The notes: generated by a model from the letters alone, not told the origin. A stretch of 64,000 nucleotides of DNA from Bryoerythrophyllum caledonicum (GCA_963971425.1 OZ020517.1:12154501-12218500); one strand, 5' to 3'. Counted from the first letter of the stretch, positions 44,271 to 57,346 are shown. Made by a program: numbers and translations.

Positions 44271-44399
44271 GCAGCAACATGGGAAAACAACAACGCATAC
44301 TTCAAAAATTGGCCAACGGACGGATGCCCAAACAATCAGAGTGGCTGCAATGGCTTTACCCAAGGTTACTCGAAACATTTGAAGTCTACCAAACCTCTC

Positions 44400-45540
44400 A
44401 GGTAAAATTCTCTTCATCCCTACTCATTGAACTTGCCATAACCATTCTATTAGCCCTAGATTCGCCGTATCACGCCATTTCTAGAGACCCAAAAGATCAT
44501 AGGCTATTAACAGAAAAAAAATACACATTTGTGGGTGTAACGATTTATGGATGCTAACAGTATCGTTTTACTCTCACAACGGGGCCGATTAACATGTAGT
44601 CCGGAAAGAAGCTCAAATTGAGAAGAAGACCGCATATCATTTGGGTAATTTACAACGGGGATTTCAATCGAGTTTGTTTGATGAAAATCTATTTGAAAAT
44701 CTAGATGAGATCCATTTTTCCATTAATATGGACAATGGAAAGACTTTAGGTTTCCGTGGAGATTGTTCGGTGAAATATGCCGATGTAGTTGCCGGGGGGG
44801 AGGCAATGATGAAGGTCGTTAGAATTTTAGAGGGGCGTAGAGCCATGATAGAATCCCCTAAGCTAATTTTTAGTAAAGCAAATAGAAATTATCCTATCCG
44901 TGGCTTAGATGATTCGATTCCCGGGATATGTTATTGTACGGGTTCAAAAAGATGGATGGACCAATCCATTGTTCCTCAATATTTTGAGGAACCGCATGCA
45001 TATCAACTAGATGTTTATAACCGCATCAAATACATTTGGGTTGATAATTGTACAGGGCACAATATCACCCCAAGATTAGTGGCCGTGTTAGCTCAAAAAA
45101 CAACGGTTCTAAAATATTTATTCCCATGAGCCACTCATCTTTGTCAACCGGCGGATACTTTTATTATCTCGAAGATCAAGAATGCGTGGACAAAGCAATG
45201 ACAGGTGAAGAAAACGGAACTCATTCAAAGTAATGTGTGGCAAAACGATCCTCGCGGCGATGGTCAATGGTCCGGTAAACTTGCAAATCCCGGTATACGA
45301 TTATTTCTTCAATTAACAGCGGATGCGGCTGAAGATGTTAATCGTGAAGTTGATTGTGATCACATGTCCTATGCCCGCAAATCCATGAGTAGATATGGTT
45401 TAGCATTAGGATTAGATGGTACGTGGAATACCAATCATTTGTTTCCACACCTTCAAGATATCATAGCAAAACACCGTTAATATTTTGAAGGTTTAGAAGT
45501 GTCAAATTTGCCTACCGCTAATTAATATATGTTGATGTTT
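44400..45540 (+). pseudogene. pogo-like DDE transposase remnant
   Basis: Readable blocks: FMDANSIVLLSQRGRLTCSPE (44546 on), then in another frame QIEKKTAYHLGNLQRGF, NMDNGKTLGFRGD and YIWVDNCTGHN (about 45030-45062) with the second catalytic Asp, LCQPADTFIISKIKNAWT (about 45140-45195), DGQWSGKLANPG and NREVDCDHMSYARKSM. This is the DDE_1 (pogo/Tigger/Jerky) fold, in the subtype with the NPG and NREVD tail that I associate with oomycete and some plant elements. In-frame TGA codons near 45128 and 45200, a TAA near 45478 and a frameshift near 44605 kill it. No inverted ends found. Confidence 0.8.
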
Positions 45541-45559
45541 CTATTTTATAATAAACTTA

Positions 45560-46690
45560 CAATGTTGTTTTCCTTCCATGTTTTAACTCTTAGTTTTTCC
45601 AATTTTTGGTTTTTCAAATGTGTTTTTACTTTTCAAGTTGCAAATTCATATTCCTTGTAAAATTTAAATTCTTTCTTTTCCAATCACTTCATTGCAAAAA
45701 ATTTCATACTTTATAAGTTTCAAATTCACATTCCTTGTGAAAACCCAAGTTTACTTTTCAAAATGTTTCCTTTTTCAACTGTTTCCTTTCTACTTCATAT
45801 GTAATGTTTTTCATATGTTTCCATTTTCAAAAGATTATTTTTTCGAATGTTTACTTTTTGAAATGCTTCCTTTCGAAATGTTAATTTTTTGAAAATCTGT
45901 CAAAATATTATTTTTTCAAAAGATTTTTTTTTTAAAAGGTTACTTTTTCATATTGTTTTTTTTTCCAGAAGGTTACTTTTTCAACATGTTATCTATTGAA
46001 AAGATTAATTTTTTAAAATGTTAGTTTTTGAAAAAGTTACTTTTCAGAAGGTTATTTTTCAAAAGATTACTATTTGAAAAGGTTACTTTTCAAAAGCTTA
46101 TTTTTTCAAAATGTTACTTTTCCAAAGAATACTTTTACAAAAGGTTATTTTTACAAATGGTTATTTTTATAAAAAAATTACATTTTCAAATGTTTACACT
46201 TTAAAAAGCTTACTTTTCTAAAGCTTAAATTTCCAAAAGCTACGTTTTCTAAATGTTATTTTTTCAAATGTTTTCTTTTTCAATTATTTCCTTCTTCAAA
46301 AGATTACTTTTTCAAAAGTTTTATTTTTCACATGTTTCCTTCTACAAATGTATACTTTTTCAAAATTTTCCGTGTTTAGTGTATTGGTTTTCAAATCTTT
46401 CCTTTTTTCAAATGATCCCTTTTTCATTTAAAAAAATAAAAATAAGTTCGCATTCCTTTCAAACCCAATTTTTATTTTCCAATCTCTTTCTTGCAAATGT
46501 TTTTTTTTTTTTTGGATTGCAAATTCACTTTCCTTCCATTGTTTCTAAATTGTTCTTTTTCATTTTTCTATGTTGTTCTTTCCTCCGTATTGTTGTTTTT
46601 TCCAATTTTTTCTCTACAAGTTTTTATTTTTCTTCTTCACTTTTTGATTCTCGAAATGTACAAATAATTCTCTTCTACTTTTGATACACT
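45560..46690. repeat. T-rich degenerate tandem repeat
   Basis: Over 1.1 kb of pyrimidine-rich + strand in which variants of ttactttttcaaaaggtt and tttcaaatgtttcc recur with no fixed register. ORFs across it encode Phe/Ser/Leu runs and are composition artefacts. Confidence 0.75.
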
Positions 46691-46865
46691 AAATGACCAC
46701 GAGTAGAAATTTTTTTATTCCAATCTTCACTGGAATTCCCAAATAATGTAGTGGTTGGCATTTAATATAGTATTCTACCACTACACTAATTGCATAATTT
46801 GCAACTAGTGTACATGTTCGCATTTAGTGTTTAGTACACTAAATGCAATATTTAGTGTAGTGAGC
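46685..46865. repeat. TACACTAAATG inverted repeats (possible small foldback element)
   Basis: tacactaaatg at 46685 and cactaaatgc at 46843 occur together with inverted catttagtg (46830), and ccactacactaa with gtagtggttgg. Related to 2000-2112. A foldback element with blurred ends is likely. Confidence 0.4.
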
Positions 46866-47342
46866 TCTCCTTTCAACTGCAGAGAAGAGTCAGTTGAAAG
46901 CACAGATCTAACCGTCAATTGAAGCATCTGACGGTTGGAGGCAGGCATGTCGCCCTTCAGCTGAATTCCAACCAACCTGCCTCTTCTCTTCAAACTTCGC
47001 CCATGTAAGCTCTCCAAAGCCATCAATGGTGCTAATGCCAGGATTAGAGATTTTAAAGCCGTCAGCAGTAGGACATGTTTTTTCTCAAGGCTTGGCGGGG
47101 AGAAGTGATCATTTGCAACCTCGAAATGATGTGTTATTTGAGATTGCAATACATGGCATCTGGCCAAGAGGACATGCCATGCAAATCTTATCTATAGACT
47201 TTCAGTAGAAAATTCTCTATCCTGTGCTTATGATTTTATGGTCAAAAGGTTCACCTGCTGATATATATATATACATATATATTGCTGCAATCCATAGCTG
47301 CATGCTTCTCACTGGAACTTGAAGAAGTGAAGTAGTGCCACC
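46866..47342. other. Upstream region of the CCDC13 homologue
   Basis: No exon recognised. A short AT microsatellite (tatatatatatacatatatat) lies at 47261-47282, about 60 bp before the start codon. Confidence 0.4.
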
Positions 47343-50300
47343 ATGGCGGCGCCACCTGAGGTTATTCATCTCTGTCCGGGTTCTTACATCATGGAAGCAC
47401 CTAGAAAAGCTGATTAGGGATTGCTTGTATTATGACATGGATTGTGCATCCTCTTATCCCTTTTCCGAGAGATTTGCATTGCTCTGTGAGGAAAGCGGGA
47501 AGGAAGATTGTAATTGTAAGGCAGATTGATTAACAGCAAAGATATCTGGTTATTTGGCCCGAATGCTGCTTTCGTATTCATGCCCTCAACTCTGAAGGAT
47601 AAGCATTGCGCCTGAGTTCATTGCAAAGAGACAAACCCATATTTTCTATAAATTGCCTTAATTAGAATGTAATCATATAATGTGAGACAAGTAAAAAGAA
47701 AACCCAAAGCACTAAAATAGCAGTTTCAATACTGTTTGAGTGTCCTTCAAACTAGATATGGGCAGGGCCAGATGGGAACATTGGGCAGTTTATAATTTCA
47801 TGTGCAACGTACATGCTAAGTAAGGGTACATATTCTCTCTTGTGGCAGGAGCCTGTTGATTTGGAACAAAAATGCAAAGAACAGGGAGAGGAAATCGGCA
47901 AATTGAGGTGCGTCATGCTCACTGAACTCTGGTTTAGGTCTCAGTACGAGAATGTTGTGCAAAAGTATTTTATTATCCTTTTCATGTGCAGGGAGTGTTT
48001 GGCCATCATCGGAAGTGGACAGGGAGACATGCGAGAAGCCAAGATTATTGAGCTGTGCAAGAAGGTTTGTACCGAAATTTCAGAGCTGGACTACGTGAGA
48101 TTAGATTTGACAGGTTGTGTGAAGGCTAAGCATATATCTTTCTTATTGACAGAACCGGGTGCTCAACTTGCAATTGGAAAGGGAAAGGACACGGAATTAC
48201 AACACGAAAAAGGCCATGGCAATCATGCAACATGAGGTGAAAACTCATCTATATCAGTGCGATTAGGGTATTACGTCATGAGACGAATACCTGCTCCTTC
48301 TCTTTATTTCATTCAGAATGATAGAAATCAGTTGTAAATATTTCAAAACATCTCAAAGGAGAGAAAGGGGGCTAATATCTGCGGTCTCTCAAAGATGGCT
48401 AAATTAGTTTGACTTGGGTTTAGAAATCACCTATACCTCATATTAAGGATTAGAATTGAAATTCGACCAAGCTCTTGTATAATTAATAATTGTTTCGAGT
48501 AAACAAATAGTAGCATTATGACTGCCACATGTCTTTGTTTCGCTTAAGCCATTTTGTTCGTTTGACGTGCAGCTGCTGATGGCGCAACAACCAAAGCCTG
48601 ATGAGAGTTCAATACAAGAAGGCCTTGATTACTGGGTGGACAAGTTTCAGAGGGTGAGATAACAGGGTATAATAGACTTGGATTTTTGGAGTAAAAAGAG
48701 GGAGTATGTTATTCAACCATTACACGTCAGTGAACAGCAAAAAAATCTTTAATGACAGCTAGGATCGATTATCAACAGCTTGATTGTCAATGACTTCAGT
48801 ATGCTTAGGAGTGTTATGTCTGAAAATTCTGAAAATTTCATGTCAAAGAAGGAAAGGTGCATGATGGGCGGATCAGGCGAACAAGATGCTTGAAAAGACT
48901 CAAGCAAAGAAAAGCAGATTAGAAAAGCAGAATCAGCGGTTGCACTTCGTCCTGCGAAAAGAAGTCGGAGAGCATATCCCCATAGAAAAGGTGAATGACT
49001 TTACAATGTAACTCTTATAAACTTCTCCACATGAATTCTACGCAAGTTGATGTTGACCATTCCAGGTTATTTTGTGCAGGTCATAGAGGAAGGCACTGGT
49101 TGGGTGGGACGTAGCGAGCTCATTTCCAAATTGAAGGTACAAAATTACTTCACCATTGTCGGAGCACATGTAAATTGATCCTAGTCCTAACAACTTGATG
49201 GTTGAGGAGCATAGTAAGGTTGATTTTTTCCAGTTGAGATACTGTTTATGCATCGTTTGCAGGGCAAAGTGGAAGACCTGAAGGCCCAGGTGAAAGCTCT
49301 ACAGCCTGCTCCCCTCGAAGGGTATAAAACATTTCAGAATGATGAGGGTCGAACCGTCGAAATTCTACACAGGAACGAACTGGAGAGAATGGACGGCGAG
49401 AGGCGCATGCAATATGACAAGTTGGTCCATGATTTTTTAGTATGAATCTGCCACTTCGCTAACGTCCCTCAATATGAAGTCTTTTTGCAACGGAGGTGGG
49501 AGTCTCTGAGATGCCAAAGAGTTCCTCTCTTGCAGACCCTCAGAGCTTCGTGGGGCATGCAAAAGAAAAGGCTTGATGGAATAATTTCACGTCGTAATAT
49601 CCTGGAGAAAGAGGTACGTTCTTACCATGGTCCCATCAACTAGGAAGCCTTCGAGGTAGAATGTTGATGTTTTAAATCCCACTTTTGACCAGATCAGAGC
49701 GGCTAAGGCGAGAATGCAGATACTACTGACCAAAAGCATCAACGACGATCTACTTATCCAGGCTCTGACGATTGAGCTCGCTGCTACCAGACAGGTAACC
49801 TTTCTACAAACTACGGAGAATGCTAATTTGAGGTAAAGATGCAACTTGAGAACTATGTGGCATCGTCAAGAGCGGTGATTGTTTTTGGCAAGTCTACAGA
49901 GAACATGGTGTCGTCGATGTGCGGTGCCGATTTGATGTTTTTTGACTTGTCAACATGCTCTTGTGTGGCCTCTGCGGAACTATACTACCGTATCCTGGGT
50001 TCAGGGGAGGGGACCACCGTTTGCCAAGCCAGGAGGGCCACTTCAACTGGATCACCATGCTCGTTGCCACAAGCTTGCAGCTTCTTTCCATGAGTTGAAG
50101 AGTCAGTGCCATGAACAGGTCAGAAACTCATTATACCGCATTTGAAAAGTCATACAAATCGTGTCAGTTTGCCTACGTCTAGATATGCTAAGTGTTGGGG
50201 TACTTTGCTAAGACCCCATATTAAAGAGCTTCGTTTTCATTTGCAGGAAGTGACGTTGAAATGCCAAGAATCTATCATTCAGAATTTCCAAGACACTATC

Positions 50301-50549
50301 GAGGACCCTACTTGTGGTGGTATGAGAATCTGCAACCACTTGATCTTTTTAGCGGAACACTTTTAGGTTTCCAGTTTTGAATGGCATGACGCAACACAAT
50401 AATGGCCTGCACTCGTCGGGTGTTTCCATTGATGTGCAGATTGGTGCACATCTGAGACAGGGTTCGCGCTAGAGGAAGACCGTGATCCTGATGACGAAGG
50501 AACTACAGAGCCTCCATACTCACTAGAACAATGTGTGCAGTTTCTTTGA
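47343..50549 (+). CDS. CCDC13: CCDC13 homologue (ciliary/centriolar coiled-coil protein)
   Basis: Exons, all with GT-AG borders and matching phases: 47849-47907, 47992-48064, 48153-48236, 48573-48653, 48877-48990, 49080-49136, 49263-49424, 49536-49613, 49693-49794, 50005-50118, 50247-50319, 50440-50549 (stop TGA 50547). The start is probably ATG at 47343 in gccaccATGG (MAAPPE); exons between it and 47849 are unresolved. Family signatures in order: MREAKIIELCKK-NRVLNLQLERE, LRKEVGEHIPIEK-VIEEGTGWVGR, LISKLK-GKVEDLKAQV, KKRLDGIISRRN-ILEKE, IRAAKARMQILLTK followed by DDLLIQAL. In animals CCDC13 sits at centriolar satellites and is needed for cilia. In a plant this implies flagellated sperm. About 370 residues are resolved, shorter than the animal protein. 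Confidence 0.8.
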
Positions 50550-53500
50550 AAATTGATAAGCAAATGCTTCTAATATCAAAATGTCACCCAGCTTAAGCAA
50601 ACATCCTTAACAGCTTAAGAGAACATGAGTCAGATACACTTTATTTGGTCATCAGAAGATGTTTATGTGCGCGAAAAGACACTAGCCTGGCCAAAATGCA
50701 GACAACGGAAGACGGACGCACTCACGTCTGTTCGCAGTCGAAAGTGTGAATCTAGTATGTACAATAAGGGATGCTTTACACTGGGCCAAGTCGAGAGGCC
50801 GACCATCAAGTTTTCAGCCCAAATAATGGCAAGAGGAACTTGGGCTAAAAAAAATACATTAACTAATTTAAATTGAAGGAAGTTGATGGCCTCTAGAAGA
50901 AAATTTAGGTCGGCTAAGAACGGTGACCCAAGTTTGCACTTGAGAGGTTGTCACTTTGGCACCAAAACACTATAAAAATGTTGCTATGTAGACACAGTGG
51001 AGAGTAACAGTCATTGGACTTTGGCCTTTGCTGTGAAGGCCGAGAGGCGAAACTTTGGCCATTCTTGCAATCTCATTGTTGGAATTTGACAATATTTTGT
51101 TGAACCAAACAATATTTTGTTGAAGGAGACTTTTAGAGAAAAATATTTTAGGGAAGAAAAATCATCAATAAAAAAATTTAAGTTAAAATCTTATCATATG
51201 TCATATCTTTAAAAGCTTGGAATGGAGATAATAGGAGGAGATGGAATCTACCTCTAAATGCTTATTGAAGAGCGTTTGAAGGATTTTGCAAAAAGACAAT
51301 TTCAGTGTTTTCTAGCAAAAGAAGAATCAACCGGGGCCGATTTAAAGAAATTATTCAAGTACTTAATTTTGTGAATTTAAAGTTATGATTACGTTGTTGC
51401 GTTTGCTTAAATTTAAGAAATTTAAACCAGAAACCTAAACTTTAAATACTAAAATTCAAAATACACTGAAGATAATTTAAAAAATTTAAGTTGTGGTAAA
51501 AAGGATATTCAAAAGTATTGGCTTTTAGAGAACCATCTTATTTTTAATTTGATTCAAATTTTGATTTATGAATTGAAATCATATGTCCTATTTTAAGCAA
51601 CACTTTTGAACTCTAATTTCAAAATTCAAAATGTATTTAAGTTGATTTGAATTGCAAGGCTAAACCATTGTATAAAAGAGATCCAAAAATATTGACCTTC
51701 TAAAAATCCTTCAAATCATAGTTAATCTAGTAATATTAAAATGTAGTCAAATTGTATTGAAAGGCATTCATTAAATTAAATATAGTTGTTACTTCTTAAA
51801 TGTGAAGACAATTTGAATTAATTTTCTTGATTTTTTATTGCAAATTAAAAATTTCAATACTAATTGATCTATCTTTTGCAATTAAATTTATTATAATAGT
51901 GGTTATTTCATCACCTTAATAATAGAAGAAGTCTTCAAGAACATATAAAGTAAAGTGAAGGCATTTTTTAAAAAATTTGAAAGAAAATTTCAATGTAATT
52001 TCATATTTATTATTAGTTAGTTTTAAAATTAAATTCCAGTATTTTCCAATATCTCTTAAATAATGATTGAGTTTGCATAGTTTTGACTAAGTCATTTTAC
52101 ACTATACTTATACGTTTTTATGCTACCAAAAAAAACTAGTAGAAAAGTTTCCAAGAAAACATTTTTCTTCTAATGTTTAGGAAATGATTTTGGAATTCCC
52201 AAAGAAGAGATATTTATTTGAGATAAAACTGCCAATCATATTAGTGGTTGAAGTTTTCTTTGTTTGAAAATATGTCATGTGAGACAAAAAAAGAATTTGA
52301 TCGTTTAACAAAATGTTTATATGAACATTATGATATTTTTTTATCATTTTAATATGTATTTTTTAATTATATAAATGCGCTTTTATGATATCAAGATGAT
52401 GATTTTATCAATAAGTGTCCCAATGATTATTATCAATTTCACAAGTCAAAGTTGGAGTTTAGAATAAATCTAGAGGAGATAGTATTGATTGCTCAATTTT
52501 CACCTTTTATAAATATGTCAATTGAAACAAAAAAGGAGTTTCAGCGATTGACAAAAAATTTATATGATTTAAAATGTGGACCCACACTTATCAAAGGTAA
52601 TGGTGCGATGCAGATCACGAATATGTTTGTGTTGGACTTGCGAGCACGGTTGTGTATATTTGTTTTGCAAATAGTTTTTAATTATATTTAGATATTTTAT
52701 TGTTATAAATAAATTTTGTAAGTATAATATTGAAAAAATAAATTTGTAAATACAACCTAGGAAAGTTTATATGAAAATAAAATCATTACTTAAAATATTA
52801 TTGTAATTTTCTTTTCTACACAAATAAGATTGGTCTACTTTGACTAAAAATATGAATATTGTTTACAAAAGTAGATCTTAAATAGATTATTTTTTGTTCT
52901 ATACTTATATCTTAAATAATTTAAAAAACAGTTTTTGAAAGAAAAAAACAAATCAAAAAAGTTATTGAAAAATTTGTTGTCAAAACTCTTTCAAAAATGT
53001 TATATCTTTAGGACAAAATGTTCCAAATCAATTTACACAACAAACAATATCAGATATTGAAAAATGAGACATTGATTGTAGAACATTGATTGGATTGATT
53101 GTTTCTCTATATAAGGCAAGATTTCAAATTGTTGTGAACTCAATTGCTTTAATATTGTTGTTCGTCTTCTCAACGCATTCTTTAACATCTTTAATAATGA
53201 CTACTTTGCAAATTCATTTAGGATAATTAATAAAAATTGAAAAATATCTTTTGACCTTCCATTTTTACTCCGTTGTTCGTGAGAATCAAGAAATACAATC
53301 ATTACAATTTATCTAGAGCATAAACACAAGAAAATTGCTTCCCAACTCTATAGAACAAAAATAATAATCTTTTGGAAAACAATTGTAGATGTTTAAAATT
53401 TGACATGATGGCTGATCAACCATCACAAAAATGAGCAAATTTATAGACAAGTAGTTGCTTATACTTCATTATCTTTTCCAAAAAAATCAAAGACAACTTT

Positions 53501-53829
53501 AGTTGGCTCAATGAACCAAACTCAAGAGACAATACAATCAAATTTTGGATGATATGTGAAAATATTCTATAAATTACTCTAGTATTTGCTAATTTCTTAC
53601 AATGACCTTGGATTTACATGCCAACAAGAAAAACATTGTAGGTACAAGAATGATATTGCCAATTATTATCCTTGCGGTATTATTGGATCTGACCGAGAAT
53701 CAATATGCTAGTTTCTTATCCGATTTCTCTTGCATAAAGTTGTCAATACTAGTGAGGTTTAGGTTGAGTCCAACACCTTACCTACTAAATTGGAGACTTC
53801 TCCTTCTAGGGCCCATTTAAAACATAAGT
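50550..53829. other. AT-rich intergenic DNA
   Basis: No gene recognised. A diverged 60-bp duplication occurs at about 52270-52330 and 52515-52575 (aatatgtca..tgaaacaaaaaa.ga.tttcagcga). It reads NMS.ETKKEF.RLTK.LY in one frame of each copy, possibly a fragment of an old repeat protein. Confidence 0.5.
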
Positions 53830-54195
53830 TGTTGGTCTATTTACGCCATGTGTGGTGGCTTTGTGGAGCCATTTACGCCCAATTCATATTCGACCAATTT
53901 CTCCAAATTCACAAGTACGGAGGCATCTCCAAAGTCCTCTAAGGTTTCTAGTACATTCTAGACAATCTTCTCTTCTATTGCGACAGTGAGGGATGTGTCA
54001 TCTGTGAACTACATAATGACTTGTTGGATTTCAGTTGTAGTGATAAAAATGCCTTTAATTTGTCACCTCCTACTTGATGCACATGTTGAGTATTTCACCA
54101 CCACTAAGAACACATAGGGCCAGAGGGCACCCATGCCGTACACCATGTTTTATGCCAAAGAGGTTTATTACACAATCATATACACTCACTCTTGT
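53830..54195 (-). pseudogene. LINE reverse transcriptase, palm part
   Basis: The minus strand reads FGIKHGVRHGCPLAPYVF (about 54165-54112), then FTDDTSLTV (about 54016-53990), the FADD catalytic box with Ala changed to Thr, then LEDFGDASVLVNLEKL. These are the standard blocks of non-LTR (L1-like) reverse transcriptase. Stops and small shifts are present. Confidence 0.85.
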
Positions 54196-56029
54196 TTGTG
54201 ATCCCTAAAACAGTAGAAAAAGCATAGCTAGAAATTTAGAAGAAAATTCCATCAACTCAAGAGCTCAAAACAAAAAACTAATATCAATTCCATGCTTTTG
54301 AAAAATCCAACTTAAGAAATAGCACGGAGGTCTTTGCATGATTAATAATTTCATGAACCAAGAACATGTTATTGAGGATAAATTTCAGGGATAAAAAGAG
54401 AGATTAATCAGGGCTGATCAAGTCCATGTGCACATGATGAATTCATACCCGTAAAGCTTTCTCAAAGCTTGTATAAGACATGTAGTAGTAACTTTTTCAA
54501 ATTGATGTAATTTATACTGTTTTGGTGTGAATAGAGTCTCTAAATCCACTTGAATTAGGTTTGGTTATGTGAATACGAATCAAATAGATGTATGAAGTAG
54601 TTTTGGTAGTTAGAATGTGAAACTACCATTATGTAACCACCTAGAACTATAAGAGAAGAAGAGGAGGACCAAGGAAACACTATACACTTAGTTTTGAGCG
54701 ATCACATTTTACAGTGTTAGTCATTATCTTAGCTTGATCTACTTGATCATGTTCTGTCATCGATTAGATTCTCTTTATGATTGTATAGTGTTAGTGGTTA
54801 TGTTTTGATCATATCAACTGGATTCACTATGCACATATACTATCAAATTGAGGCGTGATCAAGTGGATAAGTCGGATTATTGGAATTGTCTGGTCTCACC
54901 TGTAACACATCAACTCGATTCGCTAACTTGCATACACTCTGATTGCAGAAATCTACTTGATCTTGAAGTCAGAGATAAGGGAGTATGTGGGGTCATAGTT
55001 GGGAGTGTTAAGGGAGTCCAGAGTCAAAGTTATCAACTGGATGAGTGAGAGTGAGAGATCGAGTTGATAAGGTTAAGTCCAAAGGAAGTCTAGGGTTGCT
55101 TGGGGAGTTACGGCCGTGACTATCTACTGGAATTAAATAAGTTAATTGTAGAGATGACGATCCTACAATAGCTAAGACTTGAGTTTTCTATCAATTGGAG
55201 TTAAGTGTAGGTTGCTAAGTGTGAGAGTAAAATACATGCTTCAAATTATAACATAGAAATACAAAGTCACCAGGAAATGTGAATGATTGATTGAATTATG
55301 TTCTATTGGAAATGTGTTCGGCCAACCATATCCACTAGATGATTTATAAAATGATTTGACATACAAAACCATTAGTCTGATTAAGAATAATCTACTTGAT
55401 AGGAGGTATGTGCAGCCTTCATCCAATGGAATATTATAACTATAATTAGAATTAATTGAGTCTTTGTAATTAAGGAAGATTAGGATGGTAAATTGATGTG
55501 TGAGAATCCATGAATTGTGATTAAGGCATTTGACATACATAAGGTGATCTCAATGGAGGATTGAGATCAAATTGCAAGAAGTAAAGATGGAGTAAAGAAG
55601 AACGGGAGAATTGCATGAGTTAAGTATCAAAACCCTAATTTCAATTACGCAACATGGCATGATACCATTTGTAATATGGACTAAGGTAAAGGAATTTACA
55701 ATGTTGTGACTATCAAATTGATCATGGATACATCAACTGGATACTAAAGTTCCTATCAATTTGATTGGATTAAGAGTGTTCCCAGAATAATAATTAATTC
55801 CTTAAAGAAGTATACTTTGGGTTAATTCAATAACAAACACTATTACAACCTTTATGTGACCTTAAGCTACTTATTCACTAAAGGAAAAGATCCATTCCCC
55901 ATAGAAGTTCCTAGAATTGAATTACATGGAGTGTTTTTGAGGAGTTCAATGAAAGATAGAATTTCTATACTACAAGACACGTTTAAGAGGGTTACTGGAC
56001 GCCAATTATTTAGAGTACCGCGCTTGCCT
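54196..56029. other. 1.8-kb segment splitting the LINE
   Basis: Separates two parts of one LINE. It holds several dispersed variants of atcaactggattc (54810, 54905, 55028, 55190, 55735) and a short stretch (54645-54790) with aactataagagaagaag, which resembles an LTR promoter-leader region. No ORF recognised. Probably an inserted, decayed non-coding element; ends not found. Confidence 0.4.
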
Positions 56030-56490
56030 CCTTAATGGATAAGGGCTATAAGGCCTCTTTGGAAGCTCCCATACTATGATGTTTGTTATCATGCTCATGT
56101 ATTCTACTCCAATTGTTGGCCACAACTATTTGTAGAACTTTGCCACAATTCCATTTGATCTAGGGGACTTGTTGGAGCTAGCTACAACACTGCATAGGTT
56201 TGCTCTTCTAGTGTTACTCTAGCCTTCATTACTTCTTTTATTTTTTATGTTAGATTTGAGCATACGCTAGAGAGGGTGGCCTGTTGGGTCTCAAAAAAGA
56301 GTTTGGTCATTGTTATGAGAGGGTGCAAATTAGAGTAGAAGTCAAAACAAACAATTTATGGTTGATTGATTGTGTGCATCTTGTTGTTGGCAATCGTAAG
56401 CTTGGTGATGTTTGCATGGATTGGTCGTTGCTTGGCACTTCTGAAAAAGTCTTTAGTAGCTTTGTCCCCCACTTGTATCCACATGGTGCG
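56030..56490 (-). pseudogene. LINE ORF2, segment before and at the start of the reverse transcriptase
   Basis: The minus strand reads WIQVGDKATKDFFRSAKQRP (about 56482-56420), and further on NKSPRSNGIVAKFYK and LWPTIGVEYMSM (about 56180-56095), the fingers blocks that precede the palm in L1-like elements. Same strand and order as 53830-54195, so both are one element. Confidence 0.75.
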
Positions 56491-57219
56491 TCCTCAATCT
56501 TGTTGGCTGCCTATATCCAATTTTCACACCATTGGAGCAATTTTCTTGTTTTGCTACCTCTACTTTGTACTTCTTCCTTTGGAGGGTTTAAGTAGAGGTG
56601 CTCTCGTGCTTTCTCCAACAAGGTCTTTGCTTCTTTCTCATCCAATCTTCTCTTCCTTGCTTTCTCCTTGCAATACTCCTTGTATAATTTATAGATTTAC
56701 ATGCAAGAGATTGACCTTAAATTCCACAAATTGTAAAAGCAATCAAGGGACACTATAAAAGAAATAGTGATCGATGATTTTAACATCACCACTCGAATGT
56801 GCAAAAATTGACCTTGGAATAGAGTAACAATTTGCTTCGAACGTTGTTTTGAAAATAACATGAGGCACAAGGGATGTACATTCCAAACTTTCCCAAACCA
56901 TGGGCTCTTTGCGGCTAACAACCAAAGTTTATTGTCTCTTTGTAGATAAATGACCCGATTTGTCTCATTTTTACCGCTTATGTTTACAAAAGCTTCACAA
57001 AATCTTCAAGAGTTGAAATATCTTTTGTTTGAAGTAACTATTATTGAAGTAGTGGACTCAAACATTTTTTATTTAGCATAGAAAAGTTATTGATTTACAA
57101 CAAGGTGATTCATGTTTTACATGTGATCTCACTTATATCATTGATGATTTTGGTAGTATACTACATCAAAATAGAGGCTAAAATTTTTACAGCTACGGTG
57201 GTTGGGCTTTGATATTTAC
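56491..57219. other. Intergenic
   Basis: No gene recognised. The part next to the LINE may be decayed LINE sequence. Confidence 0.4.
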
Positions 57220-57346
57220 CAGAGTTGTCAGGACGCTCGACGTCCATGACGTCCGGTCGTCCGGACAGAAGACGTCCTTGGCCCCATGAGGACGTCCGGT
57301 GACATAACGACTTTGGTCAGTTTACCCGGGGGTAAATAGTCGTCCG
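57220..57346. repeat. Left 127-bp inverted repeat (CAGAGTTGTCA...)
   Basis: Pairs with 61911-62037 in inverted orientation over its whole length (shared gacgctcgacgtc, aggacgtccggtgacataac, gggggtaaatag). The CAG start and the short GTTGTCA end resemble hAT-type ends. The 8 bases outside (atatttac) do not match those outside the right copy. Confidence 0.7.

Noticed and set aside
46253..46684. Membrane protein suggested by a Phe/Leu-rich ORF
   Set aside because: It is the product of T-rich low-complexity repeat, with no start context or conservation cue.
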